A stretch of 64,000 nt of DNA from Drosophila pseudoobscura (lineage: Eukaryota > Arthropoda > Insecta > Diptera > Drosophilidae): assembly GCF_009870125.1 (NCBI RefSeq), contig NC_046679.1, forward strand, positions 23,498,001 to 23,562,000, given 5' to 3'. Numbering within the stretch: position 1 is the stretch's first letter; each line of letters starts with the position of its first letter. Positions 26,728 to 38,388 of this stretch are shown piece by piece. A program made the position numbers and the translations under genes. Below the pieces are notes generated by a model. It saw nothing but the letters and a program-made list of their open reading frames with translations, did no database searches and was not told where the DNA came from.

Positions 26728-27528
26728 TTAAATCATGAATCGAACCTTCTGATTGGCCAAATTGGCCCACCGGATTTTGTATTTCTTCAAGGGCAAACCG
26801 GCTGTCCTGCTCCGATTGTTGACCAAACAGCCGTGGGGTGAGGTAGACATTCCAGTTGTGTTATCATAGGCTCCTCTGGACGATTCTTTAGACACTCGAC
26901 TGCTTGATTCTGACAATGATGATGATCCTGTACCTGTTCCAATAGTAGACGTTGTGTTTGCTCTGGAGGATTCCTTAGATACTCGAATGCTTGTTTCTGT
27001 CAATGATGATCCTGTTCCTGCTCCCGGTCCACTTCCCGGTCCCGTTCTCGCATTCATTGTGCTTTGAGTGATCGTTTTCGAATCGCTGGTGATGCGCTCC
27101 GACTCGAAGCGAAGATGGAAAGGCGCCATCCGGTCCAATCCCATATAATAGCTTTTTGACAGTCGTGGGGATCTGAGCTGCGGCAATGATAGAAAGCTGC
27201 TCCACTTCGGTTTGCTGGACAAGGACGTGCGGCTTTTCTTCTTTTTGTTTAAGACGCGACCTGCGGACTTTCTTGCCGCAGTAGATTGACCTCCTTCCTG
27301 TCGAGCCCTTCGGCCCTTAGTATTCTGCACAGGCTCTGCCAGCAGACAGCTTCGGGAGATCAGCCAGATCCAGAAGGCAATCACAAACAGCAAAAAGGAC
27401 AGCATCAGACCCAATACCATGGGACTGACCTCGAACTCTTCACTCTTCAGAGCCTCGAAGTCCACATCCGATGCAACTGGACTCTGCTCTGTTGCCCAAC
27501 CAACAAATATTTTATTCAGATCCGACAT
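26728..27528 (-). CDS. Unrecognised single-pass membrane protein with Ser-rich repeats
   Basis: Single exon, 266 aa, ATG at 27528. I do not recognise the family. An acidic N-terminus (about 1-35) precedes one hydrophobic helix at about 37-58 (MVLGLMLSFLLFVIAFWIWLIS). A long basic, serine-rich tail follows (KGRRARQ, VLNKKKKSRTS). By the positive-inside rule the tail should be cytoplasmic. The tail has an imprecise internal repeat: GTGSSLTETSIRVSKESSR (171-189) and GTGSSSLSESSSRVSKESSR (199-218). The gene starts 222 bp beyond the stop of the stomatin-like gene in the same orientation. The short spacing to both neighbours suggests a compact co-expressed cluster, which is inference. Function is unknown. 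Confidence 0.75.
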   Translation of the reverse strand: MSDLNKIFVGWATEQSPVASDVDFEALKSEEFEVSPMVLGLMLSFLLFVIAFWIWLISRSCLLAEPVQNTKGRRARQEGGQSTAARKSAGRVLNKKKKSRTSLSSKPKWSSFLSLPQLRSPRLSKSYYMGLDRMAPFHLRFESERITSDSKTITQSTMNARTGPGSGPGAGTGSSLTETSIRVSKESSRANTTSTIGTGTGSSSLSESSSRVSKESSRGAYDNTTGMSTSPHGCLVNNRSRTAGLPLKKYKIRWANLANQKVRFMI

Positions 27529-27677
27529 ATTTGGGATAACTATATAATATACTACTATATCGAAAAGATTTTGATTCGTTTGAATGGAAAGAAAGCGACA
27601 CCAGCTTATATGACACTAGCTTCATGGGTTCCTTGCTAAAACTAAAATCGAACATGATATGTTAATACAAATTGTAC

Positions 27678-27683
27678 TTTATT
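27678..27683 (-). terminator. Poly(A) signal of stomatin-like gene 1
   Basis: AATAAA on the minus strand, 68 bases past the stop codon at 27751. Confidence 0.6.
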
Positions 27684-27750
27684 TGCCATTCCTTTGCCGG
27701 TGCTCATATGTATATTTACATTAGGTATTTATGTCAATCCGATTAAATAA

Positions 27751-29682
27751 CTAATAAACGTCCCAAGGATTCCAGGGCGGTGCTGAAGGCGCAGACGGAG
27801 GAGGAGGAGGCGGCGGAGGAGGCGGAGGGGGAGGTGGCGGCGGTCTCGGCGGAGGAGATCGCGATAAACTAACTTTAATATTTGTATCAGGTTCATCTTC
27901 TTTCTCGGGAATTATGGAATAGTAACTGATTTCATTTCCAGCTTGGCGCTGCCGGTGCTGATCAGCTGCGGGCCTGGTTGGAGGATCAGTTTCACTCTCG
28001 ATTCTTGTATTGGGTTGTCTAGAATATGGCGAAATAAGACGTGTAAGCCTCGATGCTATTCTGCTACTATTACCATATCTATTATCATTTTCAGCTACCG
28101 CCGCTGTTTCTACTTTCCTTTCGTTGTTACTATCTCCCTCACTACTCTTGATATCATTCTCCACTCCTGTTTGTTCATGTAGCGATTCTGCATCCTCACC
28201 TTTTCGTTCCTGCATAGATCCTGGAATTTCAGCTTTCCGTTCCGTTTCTTCCCGCTTCTGTGTGTTACTCGTTTCTGGTTCCTCTCCACTCTCCCCGAAA
28301 CGTAGGTCTTCGGGGAGATTTGCTGGCTCTGTGATTATCACCTTCGGGGTGAAGTCTCCAAAGTGATCAAAATCTGAGGTCTGGTTCTCCCCACCGCCAT
28401 CTGTTCCATCCGGCTTTTGATTGCTTTTAGAGGATCCTTCCACGGTGCCAAACGCTGTCATCACATCCATGGGGAATGGAAAAATAATCGTGCATCTATG
28501 TTCTGCTGCAATTCCGGTAAGAATTTGTAGATGTCTTAGCTAAAATACAGAAAAAGGCTCAGAGATAGAGATACAGAGATATGAAGTAAGGCATAAATGT
28601 GGCCCCACCTGCAGGGTGATCTTGTTCTGTGACATCACATCGGATGCCTCCTTCAGAGCCTGCGAGGCATTGCGCTCGCCCTCGGCTGAAATGATCTTGG
28701 CCCGCGCCTCCCTAATTGCCTCTGCCTCACTGGCCAATGATCGCTGCATAGAAACTGGTAGACTGATGTCCATCCTATGGAATCATAGCACAAGATAATC
28801 AGTGAAAGATGAGCCGAGGATCAGGGAGAATTATTGGGTTGACTTACACGTCCACTCTCTCCACTCGCACTCCCCATCGTTCCGTGATATCATCGGCGGC
28901 AACCTGGATCTCCTTGGAAAGGGTGTCTCTCGAGGTGAGAAGGGTATGGAGCGGCTTGGCACCGACTATGTGCCGCAGTGTGGTCTGGGCTATCAACACG
29001 GTGGCTTCCCGGGCATCATCCACCTGAATGAGGGCATCCATGGGATCTTTGATGCAGAAGTACAGCACTGCGTCCACGGAAATCGTCACCGAGTCCCTGG
29101 TGAGGATGTCCTGAGAGGGCACCTCGGTCGCAAAGGTGCGTAGATCTACCATGACATAGGAGTCGATGCACGGCAGAGTCCACACGAGGCCAGGGCCCCT
29201 GACGCCCTTCCTTGAGACAGAGCAGGGTATGCGGCTATGGGGATGGAAAGAAACCCAAATATCTGTTGATCCTCACCTGACGCGACCCAGTCGGAAGATC
29301 AGCACCCGATGGTTCTCCCTTACCACAATCAGGCACAAGAAGATCGACAGGGGAAATGTGATGACCACAAGCAACAATGACAGGCAGACGGCTATCTGCT
29401 CGAAGCCCGAATTTTTGTCATCCTCGGCTGGAAAAGATCTCAGACGATAAGGATGGAAGCTAGTAGATGGGTTGGACGGATTCCCTTACTGGTTGTAATG
29501 TATCTGGATGGCTTAACCCGTGGACCTAGGATGGGCTCAGGATCGGGAGGCCCCTGAGGTGGTTCGTCCGGCCTCTTGAATGGTCGCGGGTCTGGTGATG
29601 TTGGAGGATCATCATCAGTATCAGCCCATCGAATATCCCGACCAGGGGGTGTCCCATTATTTGGCTTTGTAGGATAACTCAT
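27751..29682 (-). CDS. Stomatin/PHB-domain protein, copy 1 (long poly-proline tail)
   Basis: Five exons: 29682-29490, 29427-29277, 29210-28848, 28774-28609 and 28539-27751, giving 553 aa; human stomatin has 288. The start is the ATG at 29682. A Pro/Asp-rich leader (1-64) precedes the membrane hairpin at about 76-100, with the family's conserved proline (ITFPLSIFL, P90). The PHB/SPFH domain follows (RENHRVLIFRLGRVRKGVRGPG, WTLPCIDSY, DILTRDSVTISVDAVLYF, RSLASEAEAIREARAKIISAEGE). Its last part, LRHLQILTGIAAEHRCTIIFPFPMDVM, is in exon 5. The tail is about 235 residues long, acidic and polar, ending in a run of 16 prolines then WNPWDVY. Stomatins scaffold channels in cholesterol-rich membrane. 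Exons 1 (3' part) to 4 are nearly identical to copy 2. It probably belongs to the D. melanogaster CG31358/CG14736 group (from memory). Confidence 0.9.
28604..29572 (-). repeat. Inverted repeat arm 1, central stomatin core
   Basis: This 969-bp segment matches 38538-39506 in opposite orientation, with equal length and about 97% identity by eye. It covers the end of exon 1 through 5 bases into intron 4. Introns 1-3 are 62, 66 and 73 bases in both copies. Similarity drops sharply at both ends. Confidence 0.92.
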
Positions 29683-31292
29683 TACAAAGAATTTGTTCAA
29701 TTGAATTTTTCTGAAGGGAATTTCAAAAAAGAACAGCTGAATTGATCAGTAAATTCAAGGATCAAAACCTCCAAATCAGTTTATTTCGTCACACTTTATT
29801 GAAATCGCAGAGCTTAAAATTTCGCCAATTTAATTATTTGCATATTTATGCGATCCAAAAGTAACGCAAAACTGGAAAATTTATTCGGAATTGCATTTTT
29901 GATGCAACTTTGTTGAATAGTAAACTTTTCCAGCACAAATAAATAAAAATATCCCCGAAAAAAATAGAGAAAAATATGCGGGACGGTCAAAAATTGTGCG
30001 AGAGTCCATCCACAGAGAAAATAAGGAAAAAATTGAGAGGCGGAAAATGAATAGAAGGGGGAAAAAACTTTATCACAGAACGAAGCTGACAAAAGTTCAG
30101 AGAGCTAAAGAAGGAAAACTTTTGTTTTCCCGCCTTTTCCCTTTGGTTTTTCTTTTTTCTTTATGAAGCGACAAACAAATGGCAACTGACCAGAGGAGAG
30201 GGATCCTAGAGCAGAGAGTCAAAAGGAGCGGGGTAATAACTTCGAAATGACTTTTGTTGCTTCTTTGTGGCAGCATCAGAAGCATCAGAAGGAGCAGTAG
30301 CAGCAGCAGCAGCAGAGTGGAAGTTGCAAGTTTTTTGTCACTCCGTGACCACATGTGCCAGGCCGGACCGAAAGTTTTCCTACCAGATTCCTGGCTGGGA
30401 TGCCATCATAAAGTAATTTATGTGATTTGTCCCATTCTTCTGCGGAGAGGCCCCGCCTCGTTTTGCTCCTCTGCCCTCTCTGTCGCTGTCACCTCCTGCC
30501 ACAATTTATCTGATTGCAAGTGCAGCGACATATGGTCCAGCCAGAGTCCCATGTCCAAGTCCGAGTCCAGCCAATTATCCTGGCGCGTCACATAGAAAAT
30601 TACTCTATTATATTTTGCTCCGATGACGGATAAAGTTATTAGTCCCCAAGGAGGAGGCGGCGGCGCAGATGGGCCACCAGGACGGTCCCGGTATGAACTG
30701 CGAAACGGAGAGCAAATGAATGTCCAACCCAATACCAGGGCAAGCCCTCCGCAGATGAACTAATCCGTCATTGTCAGTTGTCAGGATGGGTAATGGAATC
30801 CTCGTATTGGTGGGAGCGGAACAAAAAACCAAAAAAGGAACGGAGAGGTTTGTAGGATGAAGTCCATTGAGTTGTGTGTCTGCCACTTGTTGAGTGTGTT
30901 GCATGGTGGCAAATTAATGGGATTCTCATGCAGATGGAGTTGCAGTTGCCTCAATCACTGTTGATTGCTGAGCGATAATTGAGGGTCGATCAAAGGATAC
31001 ATGCATATGTACATGTGGCTATGAGATTTATAGCTGGAATCGTGTGAAAGGGCATTTCTTAAGAGGATTCCTACTAAAAGAAAATTCTACAAAAGAATGA
31101 TGAAGTCGCCTTATAATTTATCGATGTAAAATGTCATTTCACAAGTCATAAGAAATGAATTCAAACCATTTTAAACTTTCATTTTAAAAACATTACTTCG
31201 GAAAGCAGAAAACAAATTTTTTAGTTATTTTATTCAAATATTTTTTTAATTGATTCGAGGCGCAAAACAACCAACGAATCTTCCAGAACACA
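29683..31292. other. Intergenic, stomatin-like gene 1 to orphan gene
   Basis: About 1.6 kb between divergent genes, containing both presumed promoters. It has AT-rich DNA (29,700-30,100 and 31,080-31,290) around a more GC-rich middle with an AGCAGCAGC run near 30,297-30,315. No coding exon is supported. Confidence 0.55.
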
Positions 31293-33356
31293 ATGCCTAT
31301 AGCGACGTGGTATACCGTTCTTTCCGACTTTCAGTTGGAAGCCCTGTACGATTTGGCCTACGCCATCAAGGATGATGCCGATGTGGGCACCACCGAGCGG
31401 ACTAGAATCTGCCTCGCGAGGCTGGGTATAACGCCAATGCTGAAGCGTAGGCAGCTACAGAGCCTGGTCTATCTGAGCCGCAGCAGTGACCTTGCCTTCC
31501 TGTACTTTCTTCTGGAGGGCCACTACAAGTCGTGTCGGACACCTTTGACCTCAACCGAGCAGATCCTGATGTCCTGCATCATGTTTCTCGACCTGGAGAT
31601 GACTTTCCGGGAGCTGGATCGTATCCTACCGCCGGGCTATGAGCCTCGCGTGAAAGAAGAGCAGACGCCACAGGTGTGTCTTCGGGTCGGGGCACCAAAG
31701 GAGCGCCAGAACTCGAAATCCAAGTCCTCGTACTTCCAGAAGCTGTCAAGACCAGGTCCAGCGAGGAATATGGATCGCTTCAGCTGTAAGCATAGCAGCC
31801 ACGTGGTGTCGTTTCCCTTCTGGCCCCCGGGCCAAAAGGCCACATACAAAGTTAACGATGCGGACCGCTGGTTCGCCACCTACCAGTTCCAGCCGGTCAA
31901 GCGGGTGCTCCTGAAGGCAGTGTCCGACATTATGGACAAATACTGGAAGAAGTTGAGTCTGGGCGAGGTCATCGATCGAGACGCGTCTCTGTGCAAGAAC
32001 CACGTGGAGGCTCTGCGCCAGGAGCAGCTCGTGAAGGATGAGATCGCGGTTAAGATCCGCGACCGTTGCCTCGACCTCGTGGATCTCGAAGTACGCGAGG
32101 ATGTTCGCCTGAAGAAACGTGTGATCTCTCTTCTGGACAAGGACATTGAGGACTGTACGTTGCGTTGGAAGAAGCTTAAAGGATTGCAGTACACGCACGT
32201 GGATCTGGTCAGGCAAGAAGGAATTTTCAGCGGCAGACGCACAGTGTCCACACCCGCTTGCCCTGCCAAGATGAAGTACATGTGCCAGGAGGATGATATC
32301 AGACGTCTAGAGACGTTGAACACAGCCAGCGTACAGGTGATCACCGAAAAGAATCGCGTAAGGTCTATGGCCGGAGCGCGTGTATCCGATCCCGAGGAGG
32401 AGCCATGTCTACCCCTTGCCCCTGAGGGCACTGAGCTCGAACTGCCCAAGTGTTCACCACCACCACCAGTTGGTAAGAGTCCTAGGAAAGGCACGACCCG
32501 GTTCACGATAATGGAAAACGAGTTGGAGGACCTAGCGTGCTCGCCATGCAGGTTCTTCGAGGCAGCCAAGCTACACAAACCCTTCCTGTTCCACTACCAG
32601 GAAATATCACCCGATGCCCCAGAAAGTGAAAAGGTTATCGGAAGGCAGGTGCTCCGATCGCTAAGAGCTACCCCCGAAGATATGTCCGGCAGCGGGGAGA
32701 GCATGAAAGGGAGCTTCAATTATAGAGCACAGGTGGTCGAGACGATCGTTCAGTGCGCCAAGAGCATGTGGCTTGGCTCCCTGGAGGCCTATCAGCGGCA
32801 GTGGGAGAAGGAGAACACTCCATTGGGGCCCAATTGCACGCCGGACAAGACTAATCCCCTGTATTGGATCGACGAAATTAAGTACTTTGACCCCAACAAC
32901 AGCAAGCTAATGGAGCGGCTGCGGCGGGATGCCTTCCGAGTCTTGCGCCGTGATCCCCGGCTGGTGTTCGCGGCCTTCCCCGACTCCTACAAGGCGGTGG
33001 TGGTGCAAGAGTGGGTCAAGCGCCGCTATGGCAAGGTCTACCATCACACGGAGGTCGAAGTCAATGCAAAGAAAGCGGAGCTAGCCTTCTTTGACGTGAT
33101 TTCCCAGCAGAAAAATGCTCCCAGTGTCCAGAAGAAAGAACTCATGGGGGACTTCAAGTACAGCCAATCCGTCGAGCTGGTGGCCACGGCCAACAGACTG
33201 AGGAACGAGTACTATCATTTTCTCAACGAGAAGCTGCTACAGGAGACCCGTACCTGTTGGAAAGCCATGAGTCCACAGTTCCTAAAATCGCCGACTGTAA
33301 AGAGTTGCTTCTTTGCCTACCTACCCGCTCGTCATGCGGAAATGTTGCGTCGGTGA
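31293..33356 (+). CDS. Unrecognised intronless 687-aa protein
   Basis: A long single-exon frame with strong G/C third-position bias, ATG at 31293 and TGA at 33354-33356. I recognise no domain. There is no signal peptide or membrane helix. The N-terminal ~110 residues look like a compact helical domain (MPIATWYTVLSDFQLEALYDL, LQSLVYLSRSSDLAFLYFLLEGHY). The middle is charged and helical (about 240-310). A short proline segment (CSPPPPVGKSPRK, about 390-400) links to a basic C-terminal part with WIDEIKYFDPNN and FAAFPDSYKAVVVQEWVKRRYG. It lies alone inside the 9-kb spacer between the two inverted stomatin-like genes. The lack of introns fits a retrogene or a male-germline gene, which is inference. 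ATTAAA near 33383 may serve as poly(A) signal. Confidence 0.85.
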   Translation: MPIATWYTVLSDFQLEALYDLAYAIKDDADVGTTERTRICLARLGITPMLKRRQLQSLVYLSRSSDLAFLYFLLEGHYKSCRTPLTSTEQILMSCIMFLDLEMTFRELDRILPPGYEPRVKEEQTPQVCLRVGAPKERQNSKSKSSYFQKLSRPGPARNMDRFSCKHSSHVVSFPFWPPGQKATYKVNDADRWFATYQFQPVKRVLLKAVSDIMDKYWKKLSLGEVIDRDASLCKNHVEALRQEQLVKDEIAVKIRDRCLDLVDLEVREDVRLKKRVISLLDKDIEDCTLRWKKLKGLQYTHVDLVRQEGIFSGRRTVSTPACPAKMKYMCQEDDIRRLETLNTASVQVITEKNRVRSMAGARVSDPEEEPCLPLAPEGTELELPKCSPPPPVGKSPRKGTTRFTIMENELEDLACSPCRFFEAAKLHKPFLFHYQEISPDAPESEKVIGRQVLRSLRATPEDMSGSGESMKGSFNYRAQVVETIVQCAKSMWLGSLEAYQRQWEKENTPLGPNCTPDKTNPLYWIDEIKYFDPNNSKLMERLRRDAFRVLRRDPRLVFAAFPDSYKAVVVQEWVKRRYGKVYHHTEVEVNAKKAELAFFDVISQQKNAPSVQKKELMGDFKYSQSVELVATANRLRNEYYHFLNEKLLQETRTCWKAMSPQFLKSPTVKSCFFAYLPARHAEMLRR

Positions 33357-36300
33357 AGACGATTTTAAAACTGTTAAGCTATTATTAAACTTTAAAATTT
33401 TTTGTACGATAAACATTGGTAAACATTGTGAAGTTTTCTCTGTGCCTAGCACACCTCTAGCATAAAAAGCATAACCTTTCAGGGACTAATTTAAGTGTTT
33501 ACCACTCAAGCAAGTAATTGAAACGGGCTCCAGCCGAAACTATGAATAACTATGAATAACTATTCAAACTAAATTGTATATCAAATATAAAAGAGGAAAT
33601 TTAATTAATGAAGCGGCATACAAATAACAGGATAGCGTGGCATCGCGTCGCATGCTGTCCTACCGGACGAAAATTCATTGAAATTACCAAGCGTGAAATG
33701 AGCAGCTGTCGCAGGAGGACAAAAGAGACGACGAACAAGGCGAGTGGGGGATAGTCTTGTCGAGTCGTGTCCGGACATGCAAACTGAGGCTACGGCAGCG
33801 ACTGGGACTGAGGCAGTTACGAAAGTACTGGCCAAACGAGGCAGGAGATGCGTTTCAATCAAAGTGAAGCTGTTGGTGAATGGTACAACCAATTAGGATC
33901 GGTAGACTGAGGAGACGTCAAACAAGGATGCACCTACGCTTACTTTGAACCTGCTGCTTGCTCGTTTAGCCAGTACCTAAGACAGCGACTGAGGCGAGAC
34001 TGGGACACCAACAGCCTGAGATCTGAGCCTGAGCCTGAGACAGAAAGTGAATGGCAAATTTGAAATTTCATTAAATTTCTCTTTCTCGCTGTCTCTCTTT
34101 GTCCCTGTCTATTGTTAGGCGACGACAATGAATGGTGCGAAAGCAAATATTCTACATAGGAAATCGTAACAAAAAGACATTGGTTCAAAGATAAAGGTCA
34201 GAGGCCATGCGATACTCAATATTCTTGCGGCGCTTGCTGGTAACTCTGCAAACTTTCAAATAAATTCAATTTTGTCCCAACAAATGTAAGCAATTTAAGC
34301 AGTTTCTCTAGAACCATAAATTAATGTTGCATAAATCTAACTAAGGCCCGATGCGATGCGATGCGAGGCTTTTAATCCCCACAATCAGGCAAAGCGGCAG
34401 CATTGTTCCTTCAACATAAATCCCAAACATGCGATAAGTCCACGTCAGGCCGACCCGTGCGTACGTATACGGTATACGTATACGTTTTTTTGCAGCCGGA
34501 AGTGTCCAGACATTGGACTTCAAGGAACCCAAGCAACAAGCGACTAAAAGATAAAATCCCACTTTTTTCTTGCTCTGGCTCCGAATTTCATGAGGATTTG
34601 AGGGGTTCCCGTTCCAGTTTACGTTTCATACTACATGCGGAGGCGCTGCCCCTCCGTACGGATTGAACGCTCTTACTAAAGTGCATGAAAGTACAAATGC
34701 CGTGACAGGAGCCGTGAACGGGGGGGAATACGTAAATTTGCCAAGTGGGTAAAAATGTGAAAATGTGTTGGCATTAACAATGCCAAAGCTGAGCTTAGAT
34801 AAAACGGCCATGTTACAGAGGATGTGGGGTAGAAGAAGTAGTACGGGATAGGAAAGATAGGAGAATAAGAAGAAGAAAACGAAGGGAAGATAGCTGGAAA
34901 ACGTGAAGAGCAGGGAGAAGATAGAAGCAGGTGACTGGTCAGTCAAACGGTCCACTTCACATAATTCCCTTCAGCATGTGGAATGAATGGCCTTACAGGT
35001 ACAGTGGGGGTGCCTTTACAGGTGCAGTGCGAGTGCCTTCCAGCTACAATGGGGAGTTAGTGTTAAAACATTCACTCAACGCAACGCCAGATTAAATGGC
35101 TGCTAAGCGCATAAAAACACACACACACGCACACATACAAAAACAGTAGCATACTTATGGGGAAGCTGGAGAAAAGAAAGCAGCTCAGCCGGAGAACAAA
35201 CGCTTAAAGCAAGCAGTGGAGAAGCAGTAAACAACTGCCCGCTATCTGCTCGCACTGCTTGAGTGGTGTTAAGTGCTTGCTGGAGAGTAAGATTTGGTAT
35301 TTTGGGAAACCGCCCATTCTTTCGACTAAGAGTCGAACTTTTGAAAACCGTAATCTCATTGTTTTGAGTCATTTGTGCTCCAAAATCCATCAATAAAATC
35401 CCGATCTTGTATGGACCCGGTCTTTAAGGAAATGCATATGGGCTTCTAGGCGCCCATGTAGAACATTGAGCGACACATGACTGGCAAAATGTCGTGTCTT
35501 CCCAGTTAGACATATTCCCCAAACCACCATGTTTTGGCCTTGACTTAATTTATGCTCAGCAGAAGGTTCCTGAATAATGTACATAAGCACATAAATTGGC
35601 CAACATGTGTGGCGATGCTCCACTGAGGCGTATAAATGTCTTGCTAATGACACTCTCCCTCCCGCACAAACATTTACCAGAAATCCAATTGTTATTTAAA
35701 TTGCGTGTTGACTTTGCTTAAAGTCACACAGTTTTGAAAGGAATTCTGGGAAGAGAGCAGAAGATATAGCCATAGGGAGTGTGTGCTTTCCCCCTGCTAG
35801 ACACAGACACAATTTATGCGATACGGATACGGATACGAATATGTGGGGTACGGTAACCAATGGGTGGAAAGAGACACAGGCACAGAAACAGACAAAGACA
35901 GACAGAGAAACAAAGTCAGCTGGAAAACCACTAACGAGCACATTTAGCCCCCAATTTTTTTGCTGCTCGGAATATACTTGTTTCGCCTAGTCCCATTCCC
36001 ATTCTCATTCCCATTCATGTCTTCCACTTCATTCATTCTTGGGTTTCGTTTCTCCCTTTTCGGTTTTTGGTGTTTCTGCGGTGGCACCCTCAAAATGCAT
36101 TTGCAGCTGCATGCGGTTGAGCGAAAGAGAGGCGGACGCTGGGGCAGACGGGCATGCGAGTGAGTGACCTTTTTTGCTCCCGTGTATTTGGCCTGATGGA
36201 GACCGACATCATTTGGGCAAAACGCGGGATATTTGCTTTCATTAGCGCGCGGCTAGACTTGACTTAGTACCAGAAACGTGGCTACACAATTGGTTTCATA

Positions 36301-38388
36301 CTTTAAACCAATTTGTTTCCCAAACAGGAAACTAAGCTGGCTTAAAGCAGATATTAGGGACAACCTTTTGTTATTGCTATACGAAAGTTAGCCATAAGCG
36401 TGGCTCTTCATCAGAAACACTAAAAGAAGAATTCTTGGTTTGATTAGTTCCCAAGAATTAGCCAAATATTTCCCCAACGGCTTTAATCGGGAAAAACAGA
36501 AAAGAAATCAAGAATTCAACTAATACGGCACTAATTATTTTGTTGGTAGTCGCCGACACAAAAAAGAACCGTTATAAAAAAAGGAAATTGTTTTTTCCTA
36601 ATTGGATTTTTCCAACAAAATCGTTAAATCGTATTTCATGTTAATTTGAAAATTCCCCAAAAACACCAAAAACAACCCATCGACCAACCATCCAACCAAC
36701 CATCGAAAACCCCTCTGTACAGCCAACAAACTGTCGATGGGAATAAAATAAACCAATTTCCCATCGTCGCATTGCCGAAGGCTTCCGGTGGAGACCGACC
36801 CCGATCCGTGGGTTTTAGGGTTGCGGATGGAGGACCTGACCACAGACGCGGATGTGTGCCGAAATTTGGCATGAAAATGAACGCGAAAACTTTTGCCCCT
36901 GGTTCCACAGGCCCACAGTGCGGGGCCCAAAGTTGTGTAAATGTGCGGGATTTGAGTCGGAAAAACATAAATTTCAATATAGCCAAAATGTCACGCTTCC
37001 GCACCCGAAAAACCAGGCTGGCAAATTGAAATAGAAACAATTTGGAGCGGTTTTTCTGGGCCGCATTCGAGTATTTGCCGCCGCACGTTTTAACCCAATT
37101 TTTCCGGCTCGCCTGGCTCCCGGACCGGGACCACGTGGCTTTTAATTGAGCTCCGAGCGTCAGTCACATCTAATTATAATTGCCCACGATGGGGACCACG
37201 AATACGACTATGACTAGCACCAGGGCCAGGACCGAGAGGAGGACTAAACGAGGAGCCACTGCGAGTCTCTGCCTCTGTGGAGCAGGGAGCTCTGGCCAAA
37301 GCAATATTTCAATGCTATCTTGCCAGTCATCGTCACGTTCATGTTACCAGGTATTATCATCGGAAGCTTACCCTCCGTCTGCCGCCCTGCCCGCCCGACC
37401 ACTCTGTCCTCCCGCCCTGCCACAGTCATCTCTCATCTCACTTCATGCCTCCTCTGGAAGCGACATGAAGGCGCGAGGCGGTGGCAAGAAGCCCGTAGCC
37501 GGCTTTTGTAACTGAAATTAGGAGCTCTTCGTGTTGGGTTCATTTTTCCATGTCAGATTTTGACACTTGTGCCGCGGCAGTCAAGGCGCTAAGTATAGTG
37601 CGTTGCGAAACTATAAAAACGTAATGAAAACGAGATGGCATCTATTATAAGAACAGATAATAATAGAGAGTGATAACTGTCACATTTAATGAGAGGAAAC
37701 TCTTTCCTTATCTTTTCAGTCAATAATGTACCATCATAGTCATAGTCCCCAAAACGATTGATGTTATTTCCTTGTCATCTTTGTTATTAAAGTGTAAAAC
37801 TAAGCTTCGACAATGCTTCAACATCAAATACTAAATATCCCTTTAAAGTTTCTTAAGCTCAAACTTTCTATTGAATTAAATTGTCGATCCGCACTGTAGG
37901 TATTTCCATTTCGCTACATTCGCCCCCTTTGGCACCCACACAGACTCTGCCGTATTCCCTTTTTAAAGAAGTGGCTTGCTTATGAGGTAAAGTAATGTGC
38001 ACTTTTGGGGTTTTGTGGGTTGACAGCGAATGGGCTGCAGTTGAGCTTTCTTTCCCGATCCCGCCCCCGCACCCTCTTCAACTCTCTCGCCCACGGCTGC
38101 ATGGAAAAGGAAAAAGGAATATTTATGAGCATTTGCGGGTTCTCTGCATTTCCCCTCCCCCCGTTCATATTTGCTACAACTATTTCACTGTTTCCGTCCT
38201 TCCAGCGTAGGGAAATAAATTGAAAAATTCATGAGAGTAAATAGTCTTGTAGCCGCGTCATCTGTCCGGTTAAAGGGTAGAACAGTAGTTTATGTACATT
38301 AATTTCCACTGGCCTGTCGGGGAAGAAAGCAGACTTTGATCTCTAAGTCATATTATAGTATTTCCCTTAGTTTTTCAAAATCTTCGTA
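33357..38388. other. Intergenic, orphan gene to stomatin-like gene 2
   Basis: About 5 kb with no supportable gene. It contains a pair of inverted 16-mers (33825 and 33961) around a short GC-rich stretch. It also has ACACAC-rich DNA near 35,113-35,135 and a CCCATTC repeat near 35,990-36,020. Open frames here overlap on both strands and are not supported by codon bias. Confidence 0.55.

Noticed and set aside
36598-37040. Overlapping open frames of 110-134 codons on both strands
   Set aside because: Mutually overlapping in several frames, with no recognisable domain; explained by a locally stop-poor stretch.
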